From NCBI RefSeq assembly GCF_900230255.1, contig NZ_OCNJ01000003.1:480822-544821 (forward strand): a DNA stretch of 64,000 nt, given 5' to 3'. This DNA comes from Caenispirillum bisanense (GTDB lineage: Bacteria > Pseudomonadota > Alphaproteobacteria > Rhodospirillales > Rhodospirillaceae). The notes under the pieces are model-generated. The model did not search any database and was not told the origin of the DNA. It worked only from the letters and a program-made list of their open reading frames with translations. Made by a program: the position numbers and the translations under genes. Below, piece by piece: positions 12,387-23,239 of the stretch. How positions within the stretch are numbered: position 1 is the stretch's first letter; the number at the start of each line of letters is the position of its first letter.

Positions 12387-13667
12387 ATGTCCGCCAACAG
12401 CTTCTTCGGCGCCTCCCTGGCCGAGGCCGATCCCGACATCAAGAAGGCTCTGGACCTGGAGCTGGGCCGCCAGCAGAACCAGATCGAGCTGATCGCGTCG
12501 GAGAACATCGTCTCGAAGGCGGTGCTCGAGGCGCAGGGCTCGGTGCTGACCAACAAGTATGCCGAGGGTTACCCCGGCAAGCGCTACTACGGCGGCTGCG
12601 AGTACGTCGACATCGCCGAGAGCCTCGCCATCGAACGCGCCAAGAAGCTGTTCGAGTGCGAATACGTCAACGTGCAGCCGCACTCCGGCGCCCAGGCCAA
12701 CGGCGCCGTCATGATGGCGCTGGTGAAGCCCGGCGACACCATCATGGGCATGAGCCTCGCCGCCGGCGGCCACCTGACCCACGGCGCCGCCCCGGCGCAG
12801 TCGGGCAAGTGGTTCAACGCCGTGCAGTACGGCGTGCGCCGCCAGGACGCCCTCATCGACTTCGACGAGGTCGAGCGTCTGGCCGTCGAACACCAGCCGA
12901 AGCTCATCATCGCCGGCGGCTCCGCCTATCCGCGCGTCATCGACTTCAAGCGCTTCCGCGAGATCGCCGACAAGGTGGGCGCGCTGTTCATGGTCGACAT
13001 GGCCCACTTCGCCGGCCTCGTCGCCGGCGGCGCGCACCCGAGCCCGCTGCCCTTCGCCGACGTGGTGACCACCACCACCCACAAGACCCTGCGCGGCCCG
13101 CGCGGCGGCATGATCCTGTCCAACAACCCGGACATCGGCAAGAAGATCAACTCGGCCGTGTTCCCGGGCCTGCAGGGCGGTCCGCTCATGCACGTCATCG
13201 CCGCCAAGGCCGTGGCCTTCGGCGAGGCGCTGCGCCCCGAGTTCAAGCAGTATGCCGCCCGCGTGGTGGAGAACGCCCGCACGCTGGCCGACACGCTGGT
13301 GCGCGGCGGCCTGGAGATCGTCTCCGGCGGCACCGACACCCACCTCATGCTGGTCGACCTGCGGCCGAAGAAGCTGACCGGCAACGTCGCCGACCAGAGC
13401 CTCGAGCACGCCGGCATCACCTGCAACAAGAACGGCATCCCGTTCGACCCGGAAAAGCCCATGGTGACCTCGGGCGTGCGCCTCGGCACCCCTGCCGGCA
13501 CCACCCGCGGCTTCGGCCCGGACGAGTTCCGCTACATCGGCGAGCTGATCGTCGAGGTGCTGGACGGTCTCGCCGCCAATCCGGACGACAACTCGGCCGT
13601 CGAAGCGTCGGTGCGCCAGCGCGTCGAGGAGCTGTGCGGTCGCTTCCCCATCTACCAGGGGGCCTGA
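12387..13667 (+). CDS. glyA: serine hydroxymethyltransferase
   Basis: PLP enzyme converting serine and tetrahydrofolate to glycine and 5,10-methylene-THF, the main one-carbon source. It is 426 aa. The PLP lysine is K233 in [16 protein letters not shown], and the active-site segments ELIASEN and [14 protein letters not shown] are intact. The start is ATG 12387; a TTG 12 nt upstream touches the AAGGA and is less likely. It is followed 38 bp later by nrdR. No glycine riboswitch was recognised upstream. Confidence 0.97.
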   Translation: MSANSFFGASLAEADPDIKKALDLELGRQQNQIELIASENIVSKAVLEAQGSVLTNKYAEGYPGKRYYGGCEYVDIAESLAIERAKKLFECEYVNVQPHSGAQANGAVMMALVKPGDTIMGMSLAAGGHLTHGAAPAQSGKWFNAVQYGVRRQDALIDFDEVERLAVEHQPKLIIAGGSAYPRVIDFKRFREIADKVGALFMVDMAHFAGLVAGGAHPSPLPFADVVTTTTHKTLRGPRGGMILSNNPDIGKKINSAVFPGLQGGPLMHVIAAKAVAFGEALRPEFKQYAARVVENARTLADTLVRGGLEIVSGGTDTHLMLVDLRPKKLTGNVADQSLEHAGITCNKNGIPFDPEKPMVTSGVRLGTPAGTTRGFGPDEFRYIGELIVEVLDGLAANPDDNSAVEASVRQRVEELCGRFPIYQGA

Positions 13668-13705
13668 GGCATCGGCGCCGCCGGGGTTAGAGGGGGATTT
13701 GCCAC

Positions 13706-14158
13706 ATGCGTTGCCCGTTCTGCGGACACGACGACACCCAGGTGAAGGACTCCCGGCCGACGGAGGACAACTCCGCCATCCGCCGGCGGCGCTACTGCCC
13801 GTCCTGTGAAAGCCGCTTCACCACCTTCGAGCGCGTGCAACTGCGCGAGCTGACGGTGGTGAAGCGCAACGGCCAGCGCATCCCCTTCGAGCGGGAGAAA
13901 CTGGCCCGCTCCATCCGCACCGCCTGCCGCAAGCGGGCGGTGGACGAGGAGCGCATCGAGCGCATCGTCAACGGCATCCAGCGCCGCCTGGAAAGCTCCG
14001 GCGAGACGGAAATCCCGTCGAGCATGATCGGCGAGCTGGTGATGGAGGCTCTGCAGGGCCTCGATCAGGTCGCTTACGTGCGCTTTGCGTCGGTCTACAA
14101 GAACTTCCGCGAAGCGAAGGATTTCGAAGACTTCGTGGAAAAGCTCGGAGGCGAGTGA
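13706..14158 (+). CDS. nrdR: transcriptional repressor NrdR
   Basis: Represses ribonucleotide reductase genes in response to (d)ATP. The 150-aa protein has an N-terminal zinc ribbon (CPFCG at 3-7 and CPSC near 31-34) followed by an ATP-cone domain starting [16 protein letters not shown]. It follows glyA and precedes ribD by 3 bp, a conserved alphaproteobacterial order. No NrdR box pair was found near it, as its targets are elsewhere. Confidence 0.97.
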   Translation: MRCPFCGHDDTQVKDSRPTEDNSAIRRRRYCPSCESRFTTFERVQLRELTVVKRNGQRIPFEREKLARSIRTACRKRAVDEERIERIVNGIQRRLESSGETEIPSSMIGELVMEALQGLDQVAYVRFASVYKNFREAKDFEDFVEKLGGE

Positions 14159-14161
14159 GCC

Positions 14162-15304
14162 GTGACCGCCGGTTCCGCCGCCGCTCCGGCCGATCCGGCA
14201 CCGCCGCCGGAGGAGATGCTGCGCCACATGCGGGCCGCCCTGGCCCTCGCGCGGCGCGGGCTCGGGCGCGTCTGGCCCAATCCCACCGTCGGCTGCGTCA
14301 TCGTGCGCGAGGGCAGGGTGGTCGGCCGCGGCTTCACCCAGCCCGGCGGCCGTCCGCATGCCGAGCCGCTGGCGCTCGCCATGGCCGGTGAGGCGGCGCG
14401 CGGTGCCACGGCCTATGTCTCCCTCGAACCCTGCAGCCATTACGGCAAGACCCCGCCCTGCGCCGACGCCATCGTGAAGGCCGGCGTGGCGCGCGTGGTG
14501 GCGGCCGCCGTCGATCCCGACCCGCGCGTGTCGGGGCGCGGCCTCGCCCGCCTGCGGGAAGGCGGCGTCGAGGTCATCGAAGGCGTGCTGCGGGCCGAGG
14601 CGGAGGCGCTGAACGCCGGCTTCTTCCTGCGGGTCGGGCAGGGGCGGCCGCTGGTGACGCTCAAATGCGCCACGACGCTGGACGGCCGCATCGCGCTGGC
14701 GAACGGCGAGAGCAAGTGGATCACCGGCGATCCGGCCCGCCAGCGCGGCCACCTGCTGCGCGCCGACCACGACGCCATCCTGGTCGGCTCCGGCACCGCC
14801 CTCGCCGACGACCCCAGCCTCACCTGTCGCCTGCCGGGCCTCGCCGACCGTTCGCCGGTGCGGGTGGTGCTCGACGGGTCCCTGCGCCTGCCGCTGGCCT
14901 CTGCGCTCGTGCGCACGGCGCGCGAAGTGCCGCTGTGGCTGGTGACGCGCGAGGGCCATGCCGAGGCGCGCCTCGCCGCCTACCGTGCCGCCGGCGTCGA
15001 GGTGATCGAGGTCGCCTGCGACGACACCGGCCGCACGTCCGTCGAGGCCGCCCTCCATGCCGTCGCGGCGCGCGGCGTGACGCGGGTGCTGGTCGAAGGC
15101 GGCGGGCAAGTGGCGGCGAGCCTGCTGCGCGCCGGCCTGGTCGACCGCCTCGCCTGGTTCCGCGCCGGCCGCGTCATCGGCGGCGACGGCCGACCGGCGG
15201 TCGCCGAGATGGCCCTTGACCATCTGGCCGACGCCCCCGATTTTGCCCCCGTCTCGCTCACCCGCGTCGGGGACGACGTTCTGGAAGTCTTCGGGAGACG
15301 CTGA
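14162..15304 (+). CDS. ribD: bifunctional pyrimidine deaminase / reductase RibD
   Basis: Performs deamination and reduction of the riboflavin pyrimidine intermediate. The 380-aa protein has the cytidine-deaminase-like zinc domain (GRPHAEPLAL with the catalytic Glu, then PCSHYGKTPPCADAI) and the C-terminal reductase domain (LKCATTLDGRIA, KWITGDPARQRGHLLRA). The start is GTG at 14162, 3 bp after nrdR; the first internal Met is 18 residues in. It begins the ribD-ribE-ribBX-ribH series. Confidence 0.95.
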   Translation: MTAGSAAAPADPAPPPEEMLRHMRAALALARRGLGRVWPNPTVGCVIVREGRVVGRGFTQPGGRPHAEPLALAMAGEAARGATAYVSLEPCSHYGKTPPCADAIVKAGVARVVAAAVDPDPRVSGRGLARLREGGVEVIEGVLRAEAEALNAGFFLRVGQGRPLVTLKCATTLDGRIALANGESKWITGDPARQRGHLLRADHDAILVGSGTALADDPSLTCRLPGLADRSPVRVVLDGSLRLPLASALVRTAREVPLWLVTREGHAEARLAAYRAAGVEVIEVACDDTGRTSVEAALHAVAARGVTRVLVEGGGQVAASLLRAGLVDRLAWFRAGRVIGGDGRPAVAEMALDHLADAPDFAPVSLTRVGDDVLEVFGRR

Positions 15305-15307
15305 TCC

Positions 15308-15901
15308 ATGTTCACCGGCATCATCACCGACCTCGGCCGCGTCCGTTCGGTCGCCCGCCAGCCCGGCGGCGACACGCGGTTCGAGTTCGCCACCCGCTAC
15401 GACATGAGCACGGTGGACATCGGCGCCTCCATCGCCTGCAATGGCGTGTGCCTGACCGTCATCGAGAAGGGCGACGGCTGGTTCACGGTGCAGGCGAGCG
15501 ACGAGACCCTGTCCAAGACCACCCTCGGCGGCTGGAGCGAGGGCCGCCCGGTGAACTTCGAACGCGCCATGAAGGTGGGCGACGAACTCGGCGGTCACAT
15601 CGTCTCGGGCCACGTCGACGGCGTGGCGAGTGTGGTGGAGATCCGCGACGAGAACGAGAGCAAGCGCTACGTCTTCGAGGTGCCGGAAGGCCTGCGCCGG
15701 TTCGTGGCGCCCAAGGGCTCGGTGGCGCTCGACGGCGTGTCGCTGACGGTGAACGAGGTCGAGGGCGCCCGCTTCGGCGTCAACATCATCCCGCACACCC
15801 AGGAGATGACCACGTTCGGGTCGTACCGGGTGGGCGACCGGGTTAACATGGAAATCGACATGCTGGCGCGCTACGTCGCGCGTCTTCTCGAAAAGGACTG
15901 A
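15308..15901 (+). CDS. ribE: riboflavin synthase alpha subunit
   Basis: Dismutates two 6,7-dimethyl-8-ribityllumazine molecules to riboflavin. The 197-aa protein begins MFTGIITDLGRV and has two lumazine-binding repeats, the second starting near residue 97 (MKVGDELGGHIVSGHVDG is the end of the first). It lies 3 bp after ribD and 2 bp before ribBX. No FMN riboswitch precedes either gene. Confidence 0.96.
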   Translation: MFTGIITDLGRVRSVARQPGGDTRFEFATRYDMSTVDIGASIACNGVCLTVIEKGDGWFTVQASDETLSKTTLGGWSEGRPVNFERAMKVGDELGGHIVSGHVDGVASVVEIRDENESKRYVFEVPEGLRRFVAPKGSVALDGVSLTVNEVEGARFGVNIIPHTQEMTTFGSYRVGDRVNMEIDMLARYVARLLEKD

Positions 15902-15903
15902 CC

Positions 15904-17025
15904 GTGCCCTACAGCGAGTACCTCTCCTCCATCGAGGAGATCATCGAAGACGCCCGCAACGGCCGCATGTTCATCCTGGTCGACGACGAGGACCGGGAGA
16001 ACGAGGGCGACCTGGTGATCCCCGCCCAGATGGCGACCCCCGACGCCATCAACTTCATGGCCAAGTACGGCCGCGGCCTCATCTGCCTGACGCTGACCAG
16101 CGACCGCTGCGACCAGCTCGGCCTGCCCATGATGCAGAGCCACAACCAGTCGCGCCTCGCCACGGCCTTCACCGTCTCCATCGAGGCGAAGGAAGGGGTC
16201 ACCACCGGCATTTCCGCCAGCGACCGCGCCCGCACGGTCGCCGTCGCCATCGACCCGACCCGCGGCAAGGACGACATCGCCATGCCCGGGCACATCTTCC
16301 CGCTGCGTGCCCGCGACGGCGGCGTGCTGGTGCGCGCCGGCCATACGGAAGCGGCGGTGGACGTGGCGCGGCTGGCCGGCCTCAACGCTTCGGGCGTGAT
16401 CTGCGAGATCATGAACGACGACGGCTCCATGGCCCGCATGCCGGACCTGGTGCAGTTCGCCCAGCTGCACGGCCTGAAGATCGCCACCATCGCCGACCTC
16501 ATCGCCTATCGCCGCCGCAAGGAAAAGCTGGTGCGCCGCGAGGCCGAGATGCCGTTCCAGAGCGTCTGGGGCGGCGACTGGCGCATGATCGTCTACGTCA
16601 ACACGGTGGCCTATGCCGAGCACATCGCCCTGGTGAAGGGCGACATCACGGGCCACGAGCCGGTGATGGTGCGCATGCACGCCCTCAACGTGCTCGACGA
16701 CGTGCTGGGCGACGTGCATGCCGGCAAGGGCCGCCAGTTGCACACCGCCATGCGCCAGGTGGACGAGCACGGCCGCGGCGTCGTCGTGCTGGTGCGCGAG
16801 CCGCTGCCGACCAGCCTGTCCGACCGGGTGCGCGAGCGCCTCGCCGGCAAGGCCGATCCGGCCCGACTGGTCGATTACGGCGTCGGCGCACAAATTCTGT
16901 TGGATTTGGGCGTGAAGGACATGATCCTGTTGTCCAATACGCCGAAACACATCATCGGGCTTGACGGCTACGGCCTGCGGGTGGTGGAACAGCGTCCGAT
17001 CCCCGCGCACGAGGAAACTGAGTAA
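15904..17025 (+). CDS. ribB: 3,4-dihydroxy-2-butanone 4-phosphate synthase with degenerate GTP-cyclohydrolase-II domain (RibBX type)
   Basis: A 373-aa protein starting with GTG at 15904. The N-terminal half is an intact RibB domain that makes 3,4-dihydroxy-2-butanone 4-phosphate from ribulose 5-phosphate (acidic site DDEDRENEGDL, YGRGLICLTL, GHIFPLRA). The C-terminal half is RibA-like, but where active enzymes have the zinc cysteines of the SECLTGD...LRCDCG region this protein reads MHALNVLDDVLGDVH and AGKGRQLHTA, with no Cys. That is the RibBX variant described in Proteobacteria, in which the RibA-like domain lacks cyclohydrolase activity. A separate ribA should exist elsewhere in the genome. 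Confidence 0.92.
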   Translation: MPYSEYLSSIEEIIEDARNGRMFILVDDEDRENEGDLVIPAQMATPDAINFMAKYGRGLICLTLTSDRCDQLGLPMMQSHNQSRLATAFTVSIEAKEGVTTGISASDRARTVAVAIDPTRGKDDIAMPGHIFPLRARDGGVLVRAGHTEAAVDVARLAGLNASGVICEIMNDDGSMARMPDLVQFAQLHGLKIATIADLIAYRRRKEKLVRREAEMPFQSVWGGDWRMIVYVNTVAYAEHIALVKGDITGHEPVMVRMHALNVLDDVLGDVHAGKGRQLHTAMRQVDEHGRGVVVLVREPLPTSLSDRVRERLAGKADPARLVDYGVGAQILLDLGVKDMILLSNTPKHIIGLDGYGLRVVEQRPIPAHEETE

Positions 17026-17480
17026 TGGCTACCGGACCGCGCATCCTCATCGTCGAATCGCGCTTCTACGAAGACATCGCCGACCAGTTGGTGAAGGGTG
17101 CGGTGCAGGAACTGACCGCCCAGGGGGCGGGGTACAAGCGCATCATCGTGCCGGGCATCCTCGAGATCCCGGCGGTGATCCGCTTCGCCGTCCGCGCCAT
17201 GGAGCTGCGCGCCACCGACTTCCGCTTCGCGGGCTACGTGGTGCTCGGCTGCTCCATCAAGGGCGAGACCGACCACTACGAGCACGTCTGCAACGAGTCC
17301 ATGCGCGGTGTGAGCGATCTGGTGCTGCAGTACTCCCTCGCCCTCGGCAACGGCATCCTCACCTGCCGCACGCGCGAGCATGCGTGGGAGCGGGCGCGCG
17401 TCGACGGACGCAACTTCGGGGGTCAGGCGGCGCGCGCGGCGCTTCGCATGATCCAGGTGAAACGCGAGATGGGCCTGTGA
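17025..17480 (+). CDS. ribH: 6,7-dimethyl-8-ribityllumazine synthase
   Basis: Makes lumazine from the RibD pyrimidine product and the RibB butanone phosphate. The 151-aa protein has ILIVESRFYEDIADQLV, the segment VPGILEIPAVIRFA, and GCSIKGETDHYEHVCNES with the catalytic His. Its ATG overlaps the ribBX stop codon by 1 nt (TAATG), so translation is probably coupled. It is followed by nusB, as in many Alphaproteobacteria. Confidence 0.96.
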   Translation: MATGPRILIVESRFYEDIADQLVKGAVQELTAQGAGYKRIIVPGILEIPAVIRFAVRAMELRATDFRFAGYVVLGCSIKGETDHYEHVCNESMRGVSDLVLQYSLALGNGILTCRTREHAWERARVDGRNFGGQAARAALRMIQVKREMGL

Positions 17481-17491
17481 GCCCGGAACGG

Positions 17492-18073
17492 ATGTCCGAG
17501 ATTCCTTCGAACAAGACCGAAACCCCGAAGCCCCGCAAGGCGCGCCTGCCCGGTGGCGGCGCCCGCCGCCGCTCGGCCGCGCGTCTGGCGGCGGTGCAGG
17601 CCCTCTACATGATCCATGTGGGCGAACAAAACCCCGACGACGTCATCCGCGACTTCCTGGAAGGGCGCATGGGCGGCGAAGCGGTGGAGGTGGACCCCGA
17701 CACCGAAGAGGAACGGGTCACCAGCCTCATCGACTTCGACCACGAGCTGTTCGTCTCGCTGGTGCGCGGGGTGCTGGCCCGCTGCGAGGATCTCGACGGC
17801 GTGCTCAGCCAGTCCCTGTCGTCGGGCTGGCAGTGGGACCGCATGGAGAACACCGTGCGCGAGATCCTGCGCTGCGGCTGCTTCGAGATCCAGGAACGCA
17901 CGGACGTGCCGCCGCGCGTCGCCATCAACGAATACGTCGACGTGGCGCACGCCTTCTACGCCGGCCCGGAGACGCGGCTGGTCAACGCCGTGCTCGATCG
18001 TCTCGCCCGCGTGGTGCGGCCCGACGAGATGGAGCGCGGCCGCGACGGCGGTGGTCATGGCCGGCCGGGGTGA
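17492..18073 (+). CDS. nusB: transcription antitermination factor NusB
   Basis: Binds boxA RNA with S10 (NusE) for rRNA antitermination. The 193-aa protein has a basic N-terminal tail (KTETPKPRKARLPGGGARRRSAARLAAVQ), then an all-helical NusB fold ending in RVAINEYVDVAHAFYAGPETRLVNAVLDRLAR. It is somewhat longer than the family's usual 140-160 aa because of the basic tail. A GTG at 17477 would overlap the ribH stop (GTGA) and add five residues; ATG 17492 is chosen here, and either is possible. Confidence 0.93.
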   Translation: MSEIPSNKTETPKPRKARLPGGGARRRSAARLAAVQALYMIHVGEQNPDDVIRDFLEGRMGGEAVEVDPDTEEERVTSLIDFDHELFVSLVRGVLARCEDLDGVLSQSLSSGWQWDRMENTVREILRCGCFEIQERTDVPPRVAINEYVDVAHAFYAGPETRLVNAVLDRLARVVRPDEMERGRDGGGHGRPG

Positions 18074-19043
18074 GTTCGGCCTCATCGCCGATCTCTTCGA
18101 ACCGCTGGCCGCCGGCTACCCCGGAGCGCTTTCCCTGCACGACGACGCCGCCCTGGTGGAGGTGGACCCCGGCCATCGGCTGGTGGTGACCACCGACGCC
18201 CTGGTGGCGGGCGTGCATTTCCTCCCCGACGATCCGCCCGACCTGGTGGCGCGCAAGGCCTTGCGCGTCAACCTGTCGGACGTCGCCGCCATGGGCGCCC
18301 GCCCGGTGGCCGTATTGGTGGCCGCCTGTTTCCCGAAGGAAGCCGGCGAGGCTTGGGCGGAGATCTTTGCCCGCGGCCTGGCCGAGGACGTGCGGGGCTT
18401 CGGGGTGCCGCTCATCGGCGGCGACACGGTGGCGACGCCGGGGCCGGCGACCATCACCGTCACCGCCCTCGGACAGGTGGCCGTGGGGCACGAGTTGCGC
18501 CGTGACGCCGCCCGCGAGGGTGACGTGCTCCTGGTGTCAGGCACCATCGGCGACGGCGCGCTCGGCCTGCTGGTGCAGCGCGGGCGCTGCCCCGGCCTGT
18601 CGGACGCCCATCGGGAGTTCCTCATCGACCGCTACCGCCTGCCGCAGCCGCGGGTGACGCTGGGACCGGAACTGGCCGGCATCGCCCGGGCCTGCCTCGA
18701 CGTGTCGGACGGGCTGATCGGCGACGTCGGACACATCTGCCGCCATTCCGGCCTCGGCGCCGTCATCGACGTCGACGCCGTGCCGCTGTCGCCGGCTGCC
18801 GCCGCGGCGGTGGCCGAGGACGCGGCGCTGCTGCGGACGGCGGTGCTGTGCGGCGGCGACGATTACGAGCTGGCCTTCACCGTGCCCGCCGAGCGGGTGG
18901 GTGAGGCGCAGGCCGCCGCGGCCGCCTGCGGCGTGACGGTGACGGCGATCGGTGTCATGGTCGCCGGCGACGGCGTGAAGGTGCGGAGCGCCGGCGGTGC
19001 TCCGGAAGCCTTCACCGAGTCGCCGGCCTGGCGCCATTTCTAG
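18057..19043 (+). CDS. thiL: thiamine-monophosphate kinase
   Basis: Phosphorylates thiamine monophosphate to thiamine diphosphate. It is a 328-aa PurM/AIR-synthase-like ATPase with N-terminal GEFGLIADLF, the Asp-containing metal segments SLHDDAALVE and TTDALVAGVHF, NLSDVAAMGARPVAVL, LIGGDTVATPG and CLDVSDGLIGD. Its ATG lies inside nusB, overlapping it by 17 nt, so coupling with the upstream genes is likely. No TPP riboswitch precedes it. Confidence 0.94.
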   Translation: MAGRGEFGLIADLFEPLAAGYPGALSLHDDAALVEVDPGHRLVVTTDALVAGVHFLPDDPPDLVARKALRVNLSDVAAMGARPVAVLVAACFPKEAGEAWAEIFARGLAEDVRGFGVPLIGGDTVATPGPATITVTALGQVAVGHELRRDAAREGDVLLVSGTIGDGALGLLVQRGRCPGLSDAHREFLIDRYRLPQPRVTLGPELAGIARACLDVSDGLIGDVGHICRHSGLGAVIDVDAVPLSPAAAAAVAEDAALLRTAVLCGGDDYELAFTVPAERVGEAQAAAAACGVTVTAIGVMVAGDGVKVRSAGGAPEAFTESPAWRHF

Positions 19044-19079
19044 GGACGGCGGGCGGGCGCCGGGGGCAGGGGGAACAAC

Positions 19080-19553
19080 ATGAAGCGGCTGCTGATCGTC
19101 GTGTTCGCGCTGGTGCTGTTGGGCGGCGCCTCGCTGGTGGGGCTGGTCGCCTTCGGCATCGTGCCGGACTTCCTCGGGCTCGGCATCCGCATGGAGGAGA
19201 AGGTGGCCGAGGCGCCGCCGCCGCCTCCGCCGCCGCGTCCCGACTACGTCAACATCGCGCCCTTCGTGGTGCCGATCATCCTGGAAAACGGGCGCCTGCA
19301 CCGGCAGCTCTACTTCGACCTGCGCCTCGAGGTGCAGCCCGGCAAGGCGGGCGAGGTCTACGCCCGCATGCCCGTCCTGCACGACGCCTTCATCCGCTAT
19401 CTGCACCAATGGTACCCCCTTTGGATGCGCGACAATTCCGACATCGACCTGCGGGAGACGAAGGCACGGCTGAGAACGGTGGCCGAACGGGTGGTCGGTC
19501 CCGGAGTGGTGGACGAGGTGCTGTTCATCGCCCTGTTCGACAAGCCGGTGTAA
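19080..19553 (+). CDS. FliL-like membrane-anchored protein
   Basis: A 157-aa protein with an N-terminal membrane segment (about residues 4-27), a proline run (about 45-51) and a C-terminal soluble domain rich in beta-strand ending RTVAERVVGPGVVDEVLFIALF. The layout resembles FliL, the stator-associated basal-body protein, and such FliL-like genes occur beside thiL in related genomes. No other flagellar gene is adjacent, so a role in flagellar function is only an inference. Confidence 0.65.
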   Translation: MKRLLIVVFALVLLGGASLVGLVAFGIVPDFLGLGIRMEEKVAEAPPPPPPPRPDYVNIAPFVVPIILENGRLHRQLYFDLRLEVQPGKAGEVYARMPVLHDAFIRYLHQWYPLWMRDNSDIDLRETKARLRTVAERVVGPGVVDEVLFIALFDKPV

Positions 19554-19870
19554 GGCTTTGGCCCGCTTGCGCTTTCGGCGACGGGGCAGGGCTGCTGCCT
19601 TGCCCTGGCCGGATCGGCGGAAGAACGTCGGCAAGTAAATCGGAAGTCGCCCATCCGTTCGACGCGAAGCGGCAACATTCCTTACGCAAATAATTCCCCG
19701 AGTCGGGGCAGGGTGGAATTTATCCGCCATTGCAAGCGCTTGCGGCCTCTGGCAGGCTTTTCCCGTCCCGCGCGGCTCTCGGGTGGTTCGCCCATTGAGC
19801 GAGCCGCCGCGCCGCGGGCCGGAGCGGGCCGTTCCTTTTCGCCCCATGCGGAAAAGGGGGAGGCTCCCCA
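19554..19870. other. Intergenic region upstream of hppA
   Basis: A 317-bp stretch with no credible ORF. It holds a CCCCGA-G-TCGGGG palindrome (19696-19708) and the 12-bp palindrome GCAAGCGCTTGC (19732-19743). No consensus promoter for hppA was found. The hppA Shine-Dalgarno GGGGGAGG sits just before its ATG. Confidence 0.5.
19732..19743. promoter_or_regulatory. LacI-type operator-like palindrome GCAAGCGCTTGC
   Basis: A perfect 12-bp palindrome with the central CG and AAGCGCTT core seen in many LacI/GalR-family operators, 128 bp upstream of the hppA start. No LacI-family gene is in the window. Confidence 0.3.
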
Positions 19871-21957
<2,087 letters not shown>

Positions 21958-21958
<1 letters not shown>

Positions 21959-21979
21959 GGGCAGGGCAGGGCAGGGCAG
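21958..21979. repeat. Short tandem repeat of GGGCA units
   Basis: Four consecutive GGGCA-type units follow the hppA stop codon directly. Probably slippage-prone sequence with no function; a shorter run of the same unit occurs after fabI near 38318. Confidence 0.5.
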
Positions 21980-21999
21980 AGCACTTTGCGCGAGTCGTG

Positions 22000-22033
22000 A
22001 AAAAGGCCCCGGGGCGCGTCGCCCCGGGGCCTT
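22000..22033 (-). terminator. Rho-independent terminator of bamE
   Basis: A 14-bp G+C-rich stem (arms 22003-22016 and 22020-22033) is followed on the minus strand by TTTTT (22004-22000), 26 bp after the bamE stop. The plus-strand side has a poor T tract, so it mainly serves bamE. Confidence 0.85.
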
Positions 22034-22059
22034 CGTCCTGTCGGTGCGCCGGTGTGCGC

Positions 22060-22524
22060 CTACTTCGCCGCGTCTTTGTTGAAGCGGCCGAGGTTGCCGA
22101 GCAGCTGCTGGATGATGGTTTCCTCGCGGCCGGGAGTCGGCGTGGTGCGGTCGACGATCTCCACGTCGCGGCCCGCCGTCTCGTCCATGGTGCGCACGTC
22201 CTTGACGATGCCGCGGTCGTCGAAGGAGATGGCGACCACCTGGCGCTGCAGTTCCTCCGTCGCGTTGAAGGCCCATTGCGTCGTCTGCGAGCTGATGTAG
22301 TACCAGGTCTCGTCGCCGAAGGCCGAGGTGGTCGACGGCGAGCCGAGCAGGGCGCGCACGTCGCCGCGGGTCAGCTCGCCCGGCTTCACCTGCGCCAGCA
22401 GTTCCGGCGCCGGTTCGTTGCCGCGCGGTGCGATGTCGGCCGAGCAGGCGGCGAGAACGGTCAGCGCCGCCAGAGCCAGCGTAAGGCGGCCGGCCGTGCG
22501 GGCGGGGCGGGGGAGGTATGTCAT
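22060..22524 (-). CDS. bamE: outer membrane protein assembly factor BamE (SmpA/OmlA lipoprotein)
   Basis: A small lipoprotein of the BAM complex for outer-membrane beta-barrel insertion. The 154-aa protein has a signal sequence ending in lipobox LAAC (Cys27), then the SmpA/OmlA fold: LAQVKPGELTRGDVRALLGSP, FGDETWYYISSQTTQW and a C-terminal beta-strand, DDRGIVKDV. A TTG start 15 nt upstream is open, but ATG 22524 is preferred. It is divergent from the cytochrome bc1 chaperone gene, a conserved alphaproteobacterial arrangement. Confidence 0.93.
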   Translation of the reverse strand: MTYLPRPARTAGRLTLALAALTVLAACSADIAPRGNEPAPELLAQVKPGELTRGDVRALLGSPSTTSAFGDETWYYISSQTTQWAFNATEELQRQVVAISFDDRGIVKDVRTMDETAGRDVEIVDRTTPTPGREETIIQQLLGNLGRFNKDAAK

Positions 22525-22680
22525 GCGGCGTTCACCCAAGTTCTTGTCCAGGGCCGGCGATCCCTGCTAGAGAACCGGCGGCGGCCCTTGCGTCGTCCGT
22601 CGACCCGCAGCATTTATCACACAATCGCCGTCGGACGGAACATCCGCCGACCACCGCCCGCCGATTCGGATGCGCACTCC

Positions 22681-23217
22681 ATGATCTTCGACCGCTTTTC
22701 CGCCACCCGGCGCCGCCGCCGTCGCCTCGCCGAGGAGGTTTACGTGCGCCTCGTGGAACGGGCGCGCGACCCGTGGTTCTACGACGTCGCCGCGGTGCCA
22801 GACACGGTGGACGGCCGCTTCGACATGATCGTCATCCACGCCCACCTGCTGTTCCGTCGCATGGGCGAGACCGGCGCGGAGGGCGAGGCGCTGGCGCAGG
22901 ACATCTTCGACGTCATGTTCCTCGACATGGACCGGTCCTTGCGCGAGATGGGCGTCGGCGACCTGTCGGTCGGCAAGCACGTGAAGGGCATGGCGCGCGC
23001 CTTCTACGGCCGCGGCGGCGCCTACGAGTTGGGGCTGCAGCAGGGCCGCGAGGTGTTGCGCCGCGCCCTGGTCGAAAACGTTTACAGACAGAGCGAGCCG
23101 TCGACGGAAGCGATCGACGCCCTGGCGCACTATATGGAAACCCAGGCGGCCGCCATGGTCGACATGCCGCTCGATGCCATGACCGCCGCGACGGGCCCGT
23201 TCCCGCCGCGCCGCTGA
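22681..23217 (+). CDS. ubiquinol-cytochrome c chaperone family protein (Cbp3-like)
   Basis: A 178-aa protein of the Cbp3/UQCC1 family, which in mitochondria assists cytochrome b synthesis and bc1 complex assembly. Recognisable features are DPWFYDVAAVPDTVDGRFDM at about residues 23-42, HAHLLFRRM, and DIFDVMFLDMDRSLREMGVGDL, then KHVKGMARAFYGRG. ATG 22681 starts at the conserved region. It is followed by the yceD-rpmF-plsX-fabH run on the same strand, 22 bp away. Confidence 0.92.
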   Translation: MIFDRFSATRRRRRRLAEEVYVRLVERARDPWFYDVAAVPDTVDGRFDMIVIHAHLLFRRMGETGAEGEALAQDIFDVMFLDMDRSLREMGVGDLSVGKHVKGMARAFYGRGGAYELGLQQGREVLRRALVENVYRQSEPSTEAIDALAHYMETQAAAMVDMPLDAMTAATGPFPPRR

Positions 23218-23239
23218 GAAGACCCGGAAGAGCCGACCC

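Noticed and set aside
14159-14161. FMN, TPP or glycine riboswitches before the ribD, thiL or glyA genes
   Set aside because: Gaps of only a few bases or overlaps leave no room before ribD and thiL, and the 56-bp gap before glyA is too short and lacks the motif.
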